Source of the DNA: Trichoplax sp. H2
Lineage: Eukaryota > Placozoa > Uniplacotomia > Trichoplacea
Reading direction: 5' to 3'
DNA: 64,000 nucleotides
NCBI GenBank assembly: GCA_003344405.1
Contig: NOWV01000013.1
Span: 868,001-932,000, forward strand
A program made the position numbers and the translations under genes. Positions 32,300 to 44,901 of this stretch are shown one piece after another (the stretch's first letter is position 1; each line of letters begins with the position of its first letter). The notes under the pieces were generated by a model. That model did not search any database and was not told the origin of the DNA. It worked only from the letters and a program-made list of their open reading frames with translations.

Positions 32300-33545
32300 G
32301 GAATAGGTTGGAGGTTGGAGGTATCCCGCATCAGAGTCAGAGACTATTTTCCTGTATTATGCTTGAAGAGGAGAAAGTAGCCCGTGGACTACGGTTGCAG
32401 CCTTGCAGGTATCTGCATCAGAGTCACAGACTACTTTCCTGTATTATGCTTGAAGAAGAGAAAGTAGCCTTTAGACTACGGTTGCAGGTTGTAGGTAGTT
32501 GTAACCTTGCAGGTTTCCCCATTAGAGTCACAGACTACTTTCCTGTTTTCTACTTGAAGAAGAGAAAGTAGCTCCAGGACTACGGTTAGCAGGTTGCAGG
32601 TAGTTGTAGCCTTGATGGTATCTGCATCAGAGTCACAGACTACTTTCCTGTATTCTACTTGAAGAAGAGAAAGTAGCCTGTGGACTACGGTTGGTAGATT
32701 GCAGGTAGTTGCAGCATTGCAGGTATCCGCATCAGAGTCACAGACTGCTTTCCTGTATTCTGCTTGAAGAAAAGAAAGTAGCTCGTGGACTACGGTTGGT
32801 AGGTTGCAGGTATCCGCATCAGAGTCACAGACTACTTTCATGTATTCTACTTGAAGACAAAGCAGCCCCTGGACTACGGTTGCAGGTTGTAGGTAGTTGT
32901 AGCCTAGCAGGTATCCGCATCAGAGTCACAGCTGCTTTCTTGTATTCTACTTGAAGAGAAAGTAGCCCGTGGACTACGGTTGCAGGTTGCAGGTAATTGC
33001 AGCCCCTTGAGGTATCTGCATCAGAGTCACAAACTACTTTAATGTATTCTACTTGAGAAAGTAGCCCCTGGACTACGGTAGCAGGTTGTAGGTAGACCTG
33101 TCAGAGGTTCGGTTCGAACCGCATACGAACCGTTTAAAGTCAGTTTATCCGTTTCGGTTCTGAGTTGTAGGTATCCGCATCAGAGTCCCAGACTACTTTC
33201 CTGTATTCTACTTGAAGAAGAGAAAGTAGCCGTTGGACTACGGTTGCAGGTTGCAGGTAATTGCAGCCCCATGAGGTATCTGTATTATTAGAGTCACAGA
33301 CTACTTTCATCAGTTTCATGTAATCTACTTGAGAAAGTAGCCCCTGGACTACGGTTGCAGGTTGTAGGTATCCGCATCAGAGTCACAGACTACTTTCCTG
33401 TATTCTACTTGAGAAAGTAGCCCTTGGACTACGGTTGCAGGTTGCAGGTAGTTGCAGCCTTGCAGGTATCCTGATCAGAGTCGTAGACTACTTTCCTGTA
33501 CAGTATTCTACTTGAAGAAGAGAAAATAGCTCCTGGTACTACAGT
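32300..33545. repeat. Hairpin-forming tandem array, 12 units of ~80-110 bp
   Basis: Units are marked by CATCAGAGTCACAGACTAC, near 32333, 32409, 32525, 32629, 32734, 32820, 32921, 33024, 33182, 33290, 33378 and 33475. Most units contain the inverted pair CTACTTTC...GAAAGTAG around a loop CTGTATTCTACTTGAAGAAG-like stretch, then GGACTACGGTTGCAGG and one or more GCAGGTAGTT blocks. Unit length varies by whole sub-blocks. Between units at about 33098-33172 sits a different insertion with the palindrome CGGTTCGAACCG. Open frames cross parts of the array on both strands, but unit length is not a multiple of three, so they are not a repeat protein. Confidence 0.9.
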
Positions 33546-34031
33546 ACTGTAGTCTGTAGGCATGTGTCCAAGCTTTCACACCTAAACCAGACTATAATCG
33601 TCGCCTAATTAGTGTACAGAGCATCGTTAATGTGTGCTACTAAAACGTTCCATGGAGTACATATTGATACTACTGTATGATTGTATTAGAGGAAAAGCGT
33701 TGGCGAACTCGTTAGACTGCAACACCAAGAGTAGACGCAAGGATTGTACACAGCTCATCGAGTCCAAAACGACCATAGAATTTTTTTCCCTGGTCACTTT
33801 GCTGTGGCGTACGACTACTTTCGTACACTAATATGCCAGTGTAGACACGGCGAAGTGAGCTAACCAGCAAAAAAATATTTTCGTCATCAGCCTAAGGCTA
33901 TTAGCAGCTAAGGGTCGTTCTTTAGCCATTGGTAGTTTTTTCTCTAGTTAGTCGTTCTTGTGCTACCATCTCCAGTGAGCTATATCGTTGAAATTGACAG
34001 CATTGACATACAGCAAATCTACAAGTTCATC

Positions 34032-37000
34032 ATGGTACTGTATATCGCGATTGCTTTGATTGCTGTTGCAGCATACGTTTTTCTATTCACCAAGAGAGGT
34101 AGAATTAATGGTATACGCGAAAAGTATGTCTTAGTCACTGGATGTGACTCTGGCTTTGGCCGTTTACTCACCGAACAACTTGATAGACTTGGAGTTAAAG
34201 TTTTCGCTGCTTGTTTGCTACAAAAATCTGTCGATGAAATTGGTCAGAAATACTCACATGCCATTCCATTTACAATGAACGTGACAGATAGTGAAGATAT
34301 TCGCAAAGGTGTAGCGTTTGTAAAGCAAAAGTTACCGGAAAATGAAGGATTATGGGGAGTAGTCAACAATGCGGGTGTAGTTGGATGTGGCTATGCTGAA
34401 TGGTTAACGCGTAAAGATTTTATGAAAGTCTTAGATGTTAATCTGTTAGGAGTTATTGATGTAACTGTACAATTTCTCCATCTTATACAAAAGGCAAAAG
34501 GACGTGTTGTCAATATAGGCAGTCTCCTAGGCAGGCATCATGAAACTTTCGCCGCACCTTATGTAGTTTCTAAGTTTGGTGTATTAGGTTTCTCAGATTC
34601 ATTACGAATGGAAATGAGGCCATTTGGAGTATCGGTTCATAACATTTGCCCAGGCTATTTTCAAACTGGACTTGTTCGTAGTGCATCAGATATTATGCGC
34701 CACTTTGAAGCTACGTTGGACAAAGAGCTTATTTCTCGTTATGGCAAAGAGCATATGAAAGAATGTAAGTACATTAATCGTGATTGAATTCAGCTTTTAA
34801 AATTTCTGCAGGGTGCTATTGCTTAGCACAGTGTCGACAGTACATCTGCACGGCTAAATGATTGTAAATTTGGAGCTAATATTGATTAACATAAAATTAT
34901 TGTAGAATCATCTTGTGCTATCCATTGCTGACTTCGCAGGCTTATTGTATAGTATACATTTACTATAATTTGTAGCAGATAACTATAATTAGTATTGATT
35001 GATACTGTATAAATAACTTTCATCATCTTAGATTCATATTGGATTGCATAATACTGTCGATCCAACCACTTCAACTTCGATTTTTCATCGGAGCAGTTTA
35101 GCAAAGTGTAGAAGATTCTATGTTAAAGTGGTTGGGCTTATTGCACAGTTTACGCAGAGTCTAGTATTATTAAATTACTGGCTAGCGTAAGCCTGATGTT
35201 CTGCACAAAACATGTTCACTAGAGTTAACAGTTTAGAGGTTAAAACTTTAGAATCAAAGTACTTTTGCCGTTTTAATTAAAGTCGACGAGGACCATCTAC
35301 GCTTACTGTAATGCTGATTCCGGAGGTATACATAGTTTTCCCCTCGCACTCTCCGTTTGGCCGTGATGCTATTAAATTCATATTAAATTGCACAGTTACT
35401 ATAGATCTAATCACTTCAACATAGATTTTCATCGGAACAGTTTCAGCCCATTCTTGGTTATTCACTGTAATTTTTGTGGTTTGGTGGTGTATACTCAGTT
35501 CTTTTTCATTTTGGTATATAGTAAGCGCCCCTCTAAACCTACGTATACTGCAGTCAAGTAGTAAAATATAGTGTAGTGGAATTCGTTTATAGTGACGGCA
35601 TTTACAGCAATATTGTATATATATATATATGTACAGTTCATACAGAAATAGAATTATTCTTGACCTGAGTACCACTAATTAGTCTATACCTAATTGCAGA
35701 GTGCTAAGAATCGTCGGTAATGTTATAGCGAATTTCTTCATGATACTTTTATTATTTCGAATTTCGTACAGTATGATAACTTGTATCATGCATAGCGTCA
35801 ATGGAGGCCGCGACAACAAATACTTTCTCAACAGTAAATGTCCATATCTCGTTTACAGCAATATTGTATATATGTACAGTTCATACAGAAATAGAATTAT
35901 TCTTGACCGGAGTACCACTAATTAGTCTATACCTAATTGCAGAGTGCTAAGAATCGTCGGTAATGTTACAGCAAATTTCTTCAAGATACTTTTATTATTT
36001 CGAATTTCGTAGTATGATCACTTGTATCTTGCATAGCGTCAATGGAGGCCGCGACAACAAATACTTTCTCAACACTAAATGTCCCTATCTCATTTGCTCA
36101 AAGTGAGCCATATACACTATATAATTATACAGTATTGTATCATTACGTATAATTAATTGATAGCACAAAACTGCAACACGTTAAGCTTAGCTTACAGTAA
36201 ATCTGCAATTTTACATGCTTCATTGTTCCATTTGTTATTCCCTAACGAGTGCAAGCGGAGCTAAGCACAGTAAATTTGCAATTCTACATGCTTCATTATT
36301 CCGTTTGTTATTCCCTAACAAGTGCAAGAGGAGCAATTCTCACTGAATTTGTCGTTACCGTACTACCCATTCAATAATTAAACGATCTCAGACGCGCTAA
36401 CGTCCATATCATTAAATCATCTACGCATAAATAGACGGTCATAGTCAGAATCACTAGTTGTACCTAAAATTCATGCATTGGACTAATCGTATTGATTACC
36501 GAAGGTTTAGATCTTTTCATCTTAGAAATTGAAATACAGACTAAATATAGAATCTTTTTAACCTGTAGCTCTTAATCCGGCAGCAATGTACGGTACACAC
36601 TTACTGATTTTATTACCAAAGTACTGTATATCTTTTCAGCATATCCAATGCAAACCTTTGTAAAGCATTGTAGTGTATGGGTTCTTGACTCTAGGTTCGC
36701 AATTTCAGTTGTTTTATAAATATATTGTACATTTGAACCGTTTCATCATTCTAGCCATGATGAATATTTACTTTACTTTATTTAAATAAGACATGCAATT
36801 CTACACTGCATACTCTACTATCACCGTATTTTCCTAACACATAACTACTACAATTCGCTAAAATCATTCCAGGCATATTAATGATTCATTTACGAAATAT
36901 TTAAAAATTCTATTGCAAATGTTTATATACAGGTAGATATGATTAATGAATTAAGCTAAATGATACTTTCAAGCTCTCGAAGAGTCAATGCAGCGTACAG

Positions 37001-37366
37001 TATACTGTGCAATAGAATCAACAGTGTACATAAAGCGTGCTCATGTTGTTATAAATAGTGCAGTGATTTGATAATTAAATCGTAATGCGTATGAAGATAT
37101 CTTTAGGTAGTTATTGATTTAAGTAATCTCACTTTCTCTTTACAGTAATAGAAGCCTGCGATGCTTCGTACAGCTTGTCGAATCCAAATATATCACTGGT
37201 TACGAACGCGATGGAAGATGCACTTTTGTCTTCAAGGCCCAAAAATTATTACTATATTGGCCTGGACTTTTACCTTGGGCATTTAACGTCGTTCCTTCCA
37301 ATCGAAATTGGTGATTGGATATTTCGCAAAATTTTCCCATTTCCATTGGCGAAACCATCAGTATAA
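34032..37366 (+). CDS. SDR9C-type short-chain dehydrogenase 2
   Basis: Predicted membrane-anchored retinol/steroid-type dehydrogenase. Exons are 34032-34764 and 37146-37366, joined in phase 1 (GAAT|GTAAGT to TTTACAG|TA), giving 317 residues. The N-terminal hydrophobic helix is at residues 3-19. TGCDSGFG is at 36-43, and NNAG follows. The catalytic residues are Ser164, Tyr177 and Lys181 (YVVSK). The C-terminal exon ends FPLAKPSV. The open frame extends upstream to 33960 but only from a GTG. The ATG at 34032 gives the same N-terminus as the third gene and is preferred. It is almost identical to the third gene except for patches next to the active site. The intron (34765-37145) contains duplicated segments. 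Confidence 0.93.
34886..35675 (-). pseudogene. Coding-like fragment with diverged copies inside the SDR 2 intron
   Basis: An open minus-strand frame ends at 35277, and its last ~85 codons (through VSVDGPRRL) look protein-like. The stretch at about 35388-35450 recurs in diverged form at about 35040-35100, both containing ATGAAAAATC-like and GTTGAAGTG motifs. No start, splice partner or family could be found. It may be a fragment of an older gene carried in the intron. Confidence 0.22.
35601..36092. repeat. Two-copy direct repeat, ~245 bp, in SDR 2 intron
   Basis: The unit running from TTTACAGCAATATTGTATAT through CACTAATTAGTCTATACC to CTCAACAGTAAATGTCC occurs twice in a row (first copy about 35601-35851, second about 35852-36092), with only scattered changes. 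This is a recent local duplication. Confidence 0.85.
36176..36335. repeat. Two-copy direct repeat, ~74 bp, in SDR 2 intron
   Basis: ACAGTAAATYTGCAATTYTA through TTCCCTAACRAGTGCAAG is present twice in tandem. Confidence 0.8.
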
Positions 37367-39539
37367 ACGGGTTGCGACAAGTCTCCACTATTTTTTATGT
37401 TCTTCAATCCCGTATAAATTAAATTGATCGTAGTACTTTAGATTTTGGGTGAAGCAAATAGGTATTTCTACTGGAGCTGTGTCGCCACTTGCATCATTTA
37501 TAATGAACTTATTTATATCAATTGGTAAATGTAGTACTTTCGTGACTGTTTACGATATGGTTCTTTACAATATACTTTACACTAAACTTGTATTATGCGG
37601 TATAAATATCTCCTGCCCTTTGTAGGAATACACTATGCAAGGACATTGAATATTGTTTGTCTTTATATTTATAAGTACGTTTTGTTTGAACTTTATGAAA
37701 AGTCAAAATCGACACGTACAAATTTGTTAGAATTTTCACTCAATACTACGGATTAATCGATATTATGAAACCGCTTAGCTGATATGAGTTACTGCATACA
37801 ACTAACTAATTAATGTTATTGTTTTGAATAGTGCACACCAGGTTTGTCAAAATATCATTTCGCAATGGTGCTAAAATTTAAGAATTTGATATAAATTTGT
37901 GATTTCTGTGTTTGCCTAACTGTAAAAGTAACAAACATATGCATATAATATTTGGAAAGAATGTGTGCTCACCAAAATTAAAGATTTATAAAAGTGTATA
38001 GTTCTGTTTACTACCGCTTCCAAATTTAGTTTCTACGTATTAACCATATTCGACCTCTTTCGAGGATAATTGTAGTCATTATTCTTCTAGAATGGAAAAA
38101 TCTTTCGTGACAGTGTCAGTGCTTTACCAGTACAGTAGAGTGTGTTGTATCAGCTTTCGTATTTTAATCAGAAATAGACTGCGAGATGCAAGGAGATACA
38201 GTTTGATTCAGACTGCAATTGCAGATATGCCAAGATATACTGCAATGACTGGAGGGTATAGCCGTTACTAAAATCCTTTCAATTTTTTTCCTTGTGAGCA
38301 ATCATGCACGTACTGTAATGCATGAAGAATGAGTTTTAACTTTGAAGCAGCTCATTCCTGTAAGCATGCCAGGAAATTTTAATGTATCCTTTCTCTGTAC
38401 AGGGCACAGTATGCCCGCACCGTTCAGTAATTAGCGGATTTTACCATCTTGGCTTTGCCTGTGTTGAAATTTTGAAGTAGGACATTTATGTTGTAAGAAC
38501 TCTGTGTTACTATAGCATCATTACATCAATCATTCAATAAATTGCTATCTCTGATAGACCAATCACAAGTTAAGTTAATATGGGTGATATCTAGCATAAG
38601 TTGAAACACTTGTTTTTAGTACAAAATTAAGTGGTGCGCAATGAACTCTAATGTAGTTATGGCTCATTAGCATCATTTCAAGAAAATCAACAGGTCATTC
38701 AATCAAGTAAGTATAGTAATCTTACAATGCCACAAACTGCAAATTATCAATACTTAGTAAACTGGCTTAACTTGTACATACAGTACGTGTAACTTGTGAA
38801 ATATTTTGTTATAATACCTTGCTCAAATGCCTCGATATCATTATTGCATGATTGAATTACACTAATATTATTCTACGTACAAACAAGTTTTACAGAAATG
38901 TCAACGTAACTCTTCTTATTTCTTATTCACTTTATCGTTCTTGTTTTCAAGATGATGCCCGACTATCTCTATCTACTGTCTATCATAGGTACTTCTTCTA
39001 GTACGACCGATTGCTGTACGTGTATGAGTGCATTGGCAAAGTCGCAAGGCTTGGAAACCTGAGATGAGAGCTTAGGCCATCTTGTCTGAGTACTAGTGAA
39101 TTTAATGAATTTGAGTACAGTTTGTACAAGCACTCATACTGTGCTATACTGAATGCCATGTTTGTCAGTTTTCAAACTTTTCACCATTAGTTAAGTCGTC
39201 GAATGTCGACGCTGTGATGAATTGATTAACCGTAAAATAAAACGAATTAATCCTAGAATAAAATCTAATCTAATTTTACTGTTAATCCGACTGGCCAGCC
39301 GGTGACTGTAATTAAATTACTATATTGGACAGCAGCGCGTAGTACAGTACAGAAGGCAATCGCAATTTCTGTGCATGGTAGGGCACTTTTGCAAGCAAGC
39401 ATTTGTAGACATAACTCACAGTATTCAGACATTATTATAATTATTATTTATTTGTTTTTGCTTGTTGTTGAAGTCTGTACGTACCTTGTGTCCGTCGGTT
39501 GAAACCGAACAAGGACACACAGCAATCTGCAAATTCATC
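37367..39539. other. Intergenic between SDR 2 and SDR 3
   Basis: No gene, RNA or clear repeat is seen. Confidence 0.5.
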
Positions 39540-41805
39540 ATGGCGCTATATATCGCGATTGCTTTGATTGCTATTGCAGCATACGTTTTTCTATTCACCA
39601 AGAGAGGTAGAATTAATGGTATACGCGAAAAGTATGTCTTAGTCACTGGATGTGACTCTGGCTTTGGCCTTTTACTCACCGAACAACTTGATAGACTTGG
39701 AGTTAAAGTTTTCGCTGCTTGTTTGCTACAAAAATCTGTCGATGAAATTGGTCAGAAATGCTCAAATGCCATTCCATTTACAATGAACGTGACAGATAGT
39801 GAAGATATTCGCAAAGGTGTAGCGTTTGTAAAGCAAAAGTTACCGGAAAATGAAGGATTATGGGGTGTAGTCAACAATGCGGGTGTAGTTGGATGCGGCT
39901 ATGCTGAATGGTTAACGCGTAAAGATTATATGAAAGTCTTAGATGTTAATCTGTTAGGAGTTATTGATGTAACTGTACAATTTCTCCATCTTATACAAAA
40001 GGCAAAAGGACGTGTTGTCAATGTAGCAAGCCTCCTAGGCAGGCATCATTCGACTTTCCTATCATCTTATGTAGTTTCTAAGTTTGGTGTATTAGGTTTC
40101 TCAGATTCATTACGAATGGAAATGAGGCCATTTGGAGTATCGGTTCATAACATTTGCCCAGGCTATTTTCAAACTGGACTTGTTCATGGTGCAACAGATA
40201 ATATGATTCGTCTTGAAGCTACGTTGGATAAAGAGCTTCTTTATCGTTATGGCAAAGATCATGCGAAAGAGCGTAAGTATATAGATCGAGATTTGTTGAA
40301 ATTTTTAAAAATTAGTCTTGTAGGGCGTTATGCGAAGTGTTCACAGCTTGGGGTTAAAATGATTGTAAATTGCAGAATAATAAGTAATAGATCAAATCAC
40401 TATCATATTAAAACAAACAAATAATCTTCAACACGTAAGCTAGCGAACTTTTCGGTAATACGTCATGATTGAATGTTATGCATAGCTGACTTTTCGCCTG
40501 CAACTTATTTGCAACAAATAATTACGAGTACAGTAGAATAAGAATTGATACAATAACTCTCCTTTCTAAGAATTGACGGTACTGTACACGCGTATGTTGA
40601 GAAATAATATTTTGATTAGTGATTATTAATTATTGTATGATAGTTTTTCGGATAATCAATTAATTAATACTAGTTGAGCCCGCTCAGTGCGTTCTACCTT
40701 CATTTCGACTCTCTGCATCACATCAGCAGAAGCAACGAAAAGGAACATGTGGAATATATTCCTATTTCCTTACTTAAGTTAAGCGTAAATCGTATATCAT
40801 TTCGAATAATGGCATTACGCGCATTTTAAAGATTAAATTGCTTACTATAATTAAAAGATGACATACTACGAAATAGGGCGATCGTTCGTTTTTAGTAGTC
40901 CTGAACTATAATATGCAATATATTAAGTTGGATACAGATCAGCATATTTCATTGCTTCATTTGGTAGGTCTTACCTCGTAACATAGGTAAGTAAAGTTGA
41001 ATATTTTTCGGATAATTTGATTATTATTACTATTACTCATTAAAAATTAGTTGATCTCAGATGTAGTAACGTCTATGTATGAACTGCCTGCACAAACGGT
41101 TATAGCCAGTCATTAATCGTAATGGACTAATCATATGGAATGTATATGTATAATTAATTATTATTATAATTATCTAAGATTTATATACGCGCACTTTCGT
41201 TGAGAAATTTGGAATAAACACTGAGTGTGAAATTGCTGTATATCCCTTGAACTTCAATCAAGTAACAATGTATATGCCATATACACACTTGTAGAACGAA
41301 CGTCTCTTAATTTATCCATGCAAACCCTTTTAAAGCACATTCCATAAAGATATAAAAAACCTTTACATCTTTGTATATTTATTTATGTAATTATTTAGTC
41401 TAAGCTGAATGACAATATTATTGAACTATGGAAGAGTTCAACACTGTATAGAATGTAACTTATAAAGGATGCTATTATTGTTATCATATGCAGTAGTGGT
41501 GCAGTGGTTCGATAAATTGTAACGCGTATGGAGATTTCTTTAAGTAGATTCTGATGTAAGGTAAATCTCACTTTCTCTTGACAGTAATAGAAGCCTTCAA
41601 AGAAGTGTATACTTTGTCCAATCCAAAGATATCGTTGGTCACCGACGCGATGGAAGATGCACTTTTATCTTTAAAGCCCAAAAATTATTACTATGTTGGC
41701 CTGGATTGCCTCCTTGGGCATTTGATATCGTTCCTTCCAATCGATATTGGCGATTGGTTATATCACAAGATTCTTCCCTTTCCTCTGGCGAAACCGTCAG
41801 TATAG
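39540..41805 (+). CDS. SDR9C-type short-chain dehydrogenase 3
   Basis: Predicted membrane-anchored retinol/steroid-type dehydrogenase. Exons are 39540-40272 and 41585-41805, phase 1 (GAGC|GTAAGT to TTGACAG|TA), 317 residues. Exon lengths are identical to SDR 2, and the intron is about 1.07 kb shorter. TGCDSGFG is at 36-43, with Ser164, Tyr177 and Lys181 in YVVSK. An open frame reaches back to 39462 but without an ATG. The ATG at 39540 matches SDR 2. Differences from SDR 2 are concentrated in residues 162-176 and in the loop around residues 219-230, while long stretches elsewhere are the same base for base. Tandem duplication of SDR 2 is evident, and the pair may differ in substrate. Confidence 0.93.
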
Positions 41806-41846
41806 ACAGGTTGCACACAATTTATGTGTAGTTTAATCCAGTATGA

Positions 41847-41852
41847 AATAAA
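41847..41852 (+). terminator. Possible polyadenylation signal of SDR 3
   Basis: AATAAA lies 42 bases after the SDR 3 stop codon, in the expected place for a 3'-end signal. Such hexamers are common by chance in AT-rich DNA. Confidence 0.45.
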
Positions 41853-43233
41853 TTGATTTTAGCACTGTAAGGTTATATCGAAGCAAATTTTTCAACTGAA
41901 GCTGTGTCATCACTTGCATAATTGATATAGAACAAGTTTTATTTGCAAAAGTTGATAACAAACACAGTGAGTAATTGTGATGTGAATTTTTATGATTTAC
42001 AGCGAACACATACTACACGATATAAAGCAGTGCTCATACTTGCAGGAATAAACTGCATTGTGCAATGACATTGGATGTTATTTTTTAATTAATTATGCAG
42101 GACTACTTTATCTGGACTTTTATAACGACTTGTATTAAAGCGCAGAGTGTGTATGATTTGTTTGAATTTTTCACCTTAAACGCAATAGCTCAAGTTGATA
42201 TCATGTAGCCATTTTTTAGGTGGGTAGAAGGTGAGTAAAGTGGCATAAATTCAATTTTAAACTGCATTTGCCAGGTATTAAACTGTAGTAAATTAGCTAT
42301 TTGTGTTGTTTCTTACGGTTACTACCTTACTACTGTTCCCTTTATATTCACTTTCAGTACGATTTTGTTTCCACAATGGAGTTTATTGATAATCGAATAT
42401 TCATTAGCGTACAATTGAAACATGAGCGAATTACGACAATAAAAAGAAAAAATGTCACAGATTGTGAGTTGTGTTGGAACTGTTATACTATTAGTTATTT
42501 ATGAAGCAAAGGATAGTAATCACTTTGCAGGATAAAGTGGTTGTGTAAGAACTGTAAAATACTAGAGAATCACTAAAATTGATATAATTTGTTAAAAAAT
42601 AATCAATAGGCCTTCCAACCACCTGTACTAGTTTAGTTTTAATAGTAGAATATGATAGCAGGCAGATAGGACAAAGTTAAAATTCATTTACAGCAATGCT
42701 ATCTTTACATGCAATATACTGTCGCATCTTCTCGTAATCATTAGAATAGTTATACGGAACATTCGTTCACAAATTGAAGGTTTGCAAAGTAAAGCAGTTG
42801 TAAAAATCTGGGATAGACTTCAGCTATGGGTCGATGTCCTACTACAACGACGTAATATCTAATAACGACAACGACGTCTAATTAGCTAGCTGGTAAAGAA
42901 AATTGTAAAAGCTCTCTCTCAAGGAGCACGGACGGTATCGCAGTCATTGCTCTCTACCCATATTTTGTAGATTGACCACAGGGATTTACGCTACACAGTA
43001 GAACCGCAGTCACCGTACTTTACTAAATTCCGTGAACCCAGTGATTTGAAACTATGAAGTATCCTAGGATTGTCTTTACTATTATTTATTTATTATTAAA
43101 CTAAACCTAATCAAACCCTTACCATTCGTTACTAGCCCTGAACTCGGCCCCTAACCTTATTAGGCTTTATAAGTCAAATTTAAAATTTTTTGACAATCCT
43201 TGAATTGGTTAGTCCCTGTCCTTAGTACATCAA
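41853..43233. other. Intergenic
   Basis: No gene is supported. The open frame at 42301-42504 has no recognisable motif. Confidence 0.5.
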
Positions 43234-43745
43234 ATGAATGTTTATAACGAACATACCGGCATGCAGCAACCTAATTACTTGTCGTTTTCGGGAGGCATGG
43301 AAGCTTTCAATCTACAAGGTGGCTTTGGCGAAGCGTATTGCCCCACTGATATGTCTCCTCCAATGCTATTTAACCCACATTACGTAAGTTATACGTCAAA
43401 TTTAAACCCACATTGACTTGAAGACAGATGTATACTACCTGCTACGTTGATACTATAATCCCTCCATTTACTGGATGATGATTTTGTAGGAATTAGAAGA
43501 TTCTCACTTTTACCGTAATATCTATAATTTCGTTTAGGTTCCTGGCTATGTTACTACCTCAGTTGGTCCTTGCTTTCCAACCCCACCTCCATACGTAAGT
43601 TTGAAAATAATACCGATATACTTATCCATTTTACTAAAACCCTTTGCATTGGTAGCAGCCCTCTATGGTTGGATTTCAAGCAAACACAAATGTTCCTCAA
43701 TCGCCAGTGCCGTTTGCTCATGTAATACAGATGACGGAAGTGTAA
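43234..43745 (+). CDS. Small proline/tyrosine-rich protein, 97 residues, three exons, unrecognised
   Basis: I do not recognise this protein. Three exons, 43234-43383, 43538-43594 and 43659-43745, join in phase 0 with strong sites (TAC|GTAAGT, GTTTAG|GTT, TAC|GTAAGT, GTAGCAG|CCC). The predicted chain has no hydrophobic segment. It is rich in Pro, Tyr, Phe, Met and Asn, with an N-terminal MNVYNEHTGMQQPNY and a central CFPTPPPYPS that contains a PPPY motif, the usual ligand of WW domains. The last residues MTEV fit a class I PDZ-binding C-terminus. An in-frame stop lies shortly upstream of the ATG, supporting this start, though a non-coding 5' exon could exist. An adaptor-like role is only a guess. 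Confidence 0.6.
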
Positions 43746-44901
43746 AATTAAAAATTCTTTTTGGAGTATCATTTCTCTAGTGTAGATCGATTTTTATATA
43801 CAGTATCTTATGCCTTATTAGTAGACCTAGTAACACAAGTTCTATTTCACGACTTAAATTAACAGCGTCATCGTAAATCGTAATTTTTCCCTTTGTCAAT
43901 TTGTTAACGATTCCTTTGTAAATTTCTCAATAGCAGGACCTTGGATCTTGCCGTGAAAGAAAATCAGTCCGCTGTCGCTCTCAAGGGAGAGCAAGGCGTA
44001 GTGATGTGCTGTGAATGCCAACTTATATTAGCTAGGAGATAATTAAGGAGTCAAGGAAATGATGCATAGCCAATTACACTTTTATCTCTAAGACTATCTT
44101 AAAAATTACCCTCTCAGAGACAATTGAAACTAATTCAATTCTTAATTTAAGTAAAGATTGTCTGCATTATTTCTCCTGTACATCACGTACCACTGTAATC
44201 CTTGATGTGATACATCCACCATCTATAGAGCGGTAATTAATCAAATATAACCAATAGTAATTGTGGATATCACCGCAATTAGTATAGTAAAAACTTGATC
44301 TGTGTACACCTAATTTTAACCACTTGAATGTCGACACATTGAAAATAAATGAAGATGCTTATGCGTCCAATCTAAAGCTTTGAGAAGTACAAAATGTACA
44401 ATTGATTATTGCTTTGCGTAAATCGTACCTAAAGCGATGCTATGGGTTGAGTTAACAGAGGATAGATAGACTTTTCTCATAATTCAATAGCAGGTTCGTT
44501 TTATTTGCTTGAATCACAAGTAGCTTCTGTACAATTCATAGTTGCAATTGCTTAATGATAGTAAAGACCGGAGAAAAATTATGAATAGCAGTACTTTGGC
44601 TAGCATTACTTAAACGATATCAATATCGTGCAGTAGATCCCTGAAACAACATTACTGTTTACATGGAAGTTTGATCGAAGTTTACAAAGTCGACAATCAC
44701 GTACCAACAACGTTTGATACAGTCGGATACGTACCGTGGAGGCTAATAAACTATACTCTACTAGCGTCTGTTGCTATGCGTAGACACATTTTATAGAAAC
44801 AAAATTGGAACTAAATTTCATGATATACAATAATAAAAAAGTATTGCATCCATTCTACTGAATAGTGAACGCTAGATACGATGAGTGCAAGATTCTCTGC
44901 A
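43746..44901. other. Intergenic
   Basis: No gene, RNA or repeat is supported. Confidence 0.5.

Noticed and set aside
32308-32954. Open frames with repeated HQSHRLLSCI-type peptides in the tandem array
   Set aside because: The unit length is not a multiple of three and varies, frames shift between units, and both strands are open in places. This is a by-product of the DNA repeat.
33105-33135. GGTTCGAACC motif suggesting a tRNA T-loop
   Set aside because: The motif belongs to a perfect palindrome. No acceptor stem, D-arm or anticodon arm could be drawn around it.
32300-33545. Resemblance of the array to a CRISPR array
   Set aside because: The genome is eukaryotic, the units are long and the stretches between landmarks are themselves repeated, so there are no unique spacers.
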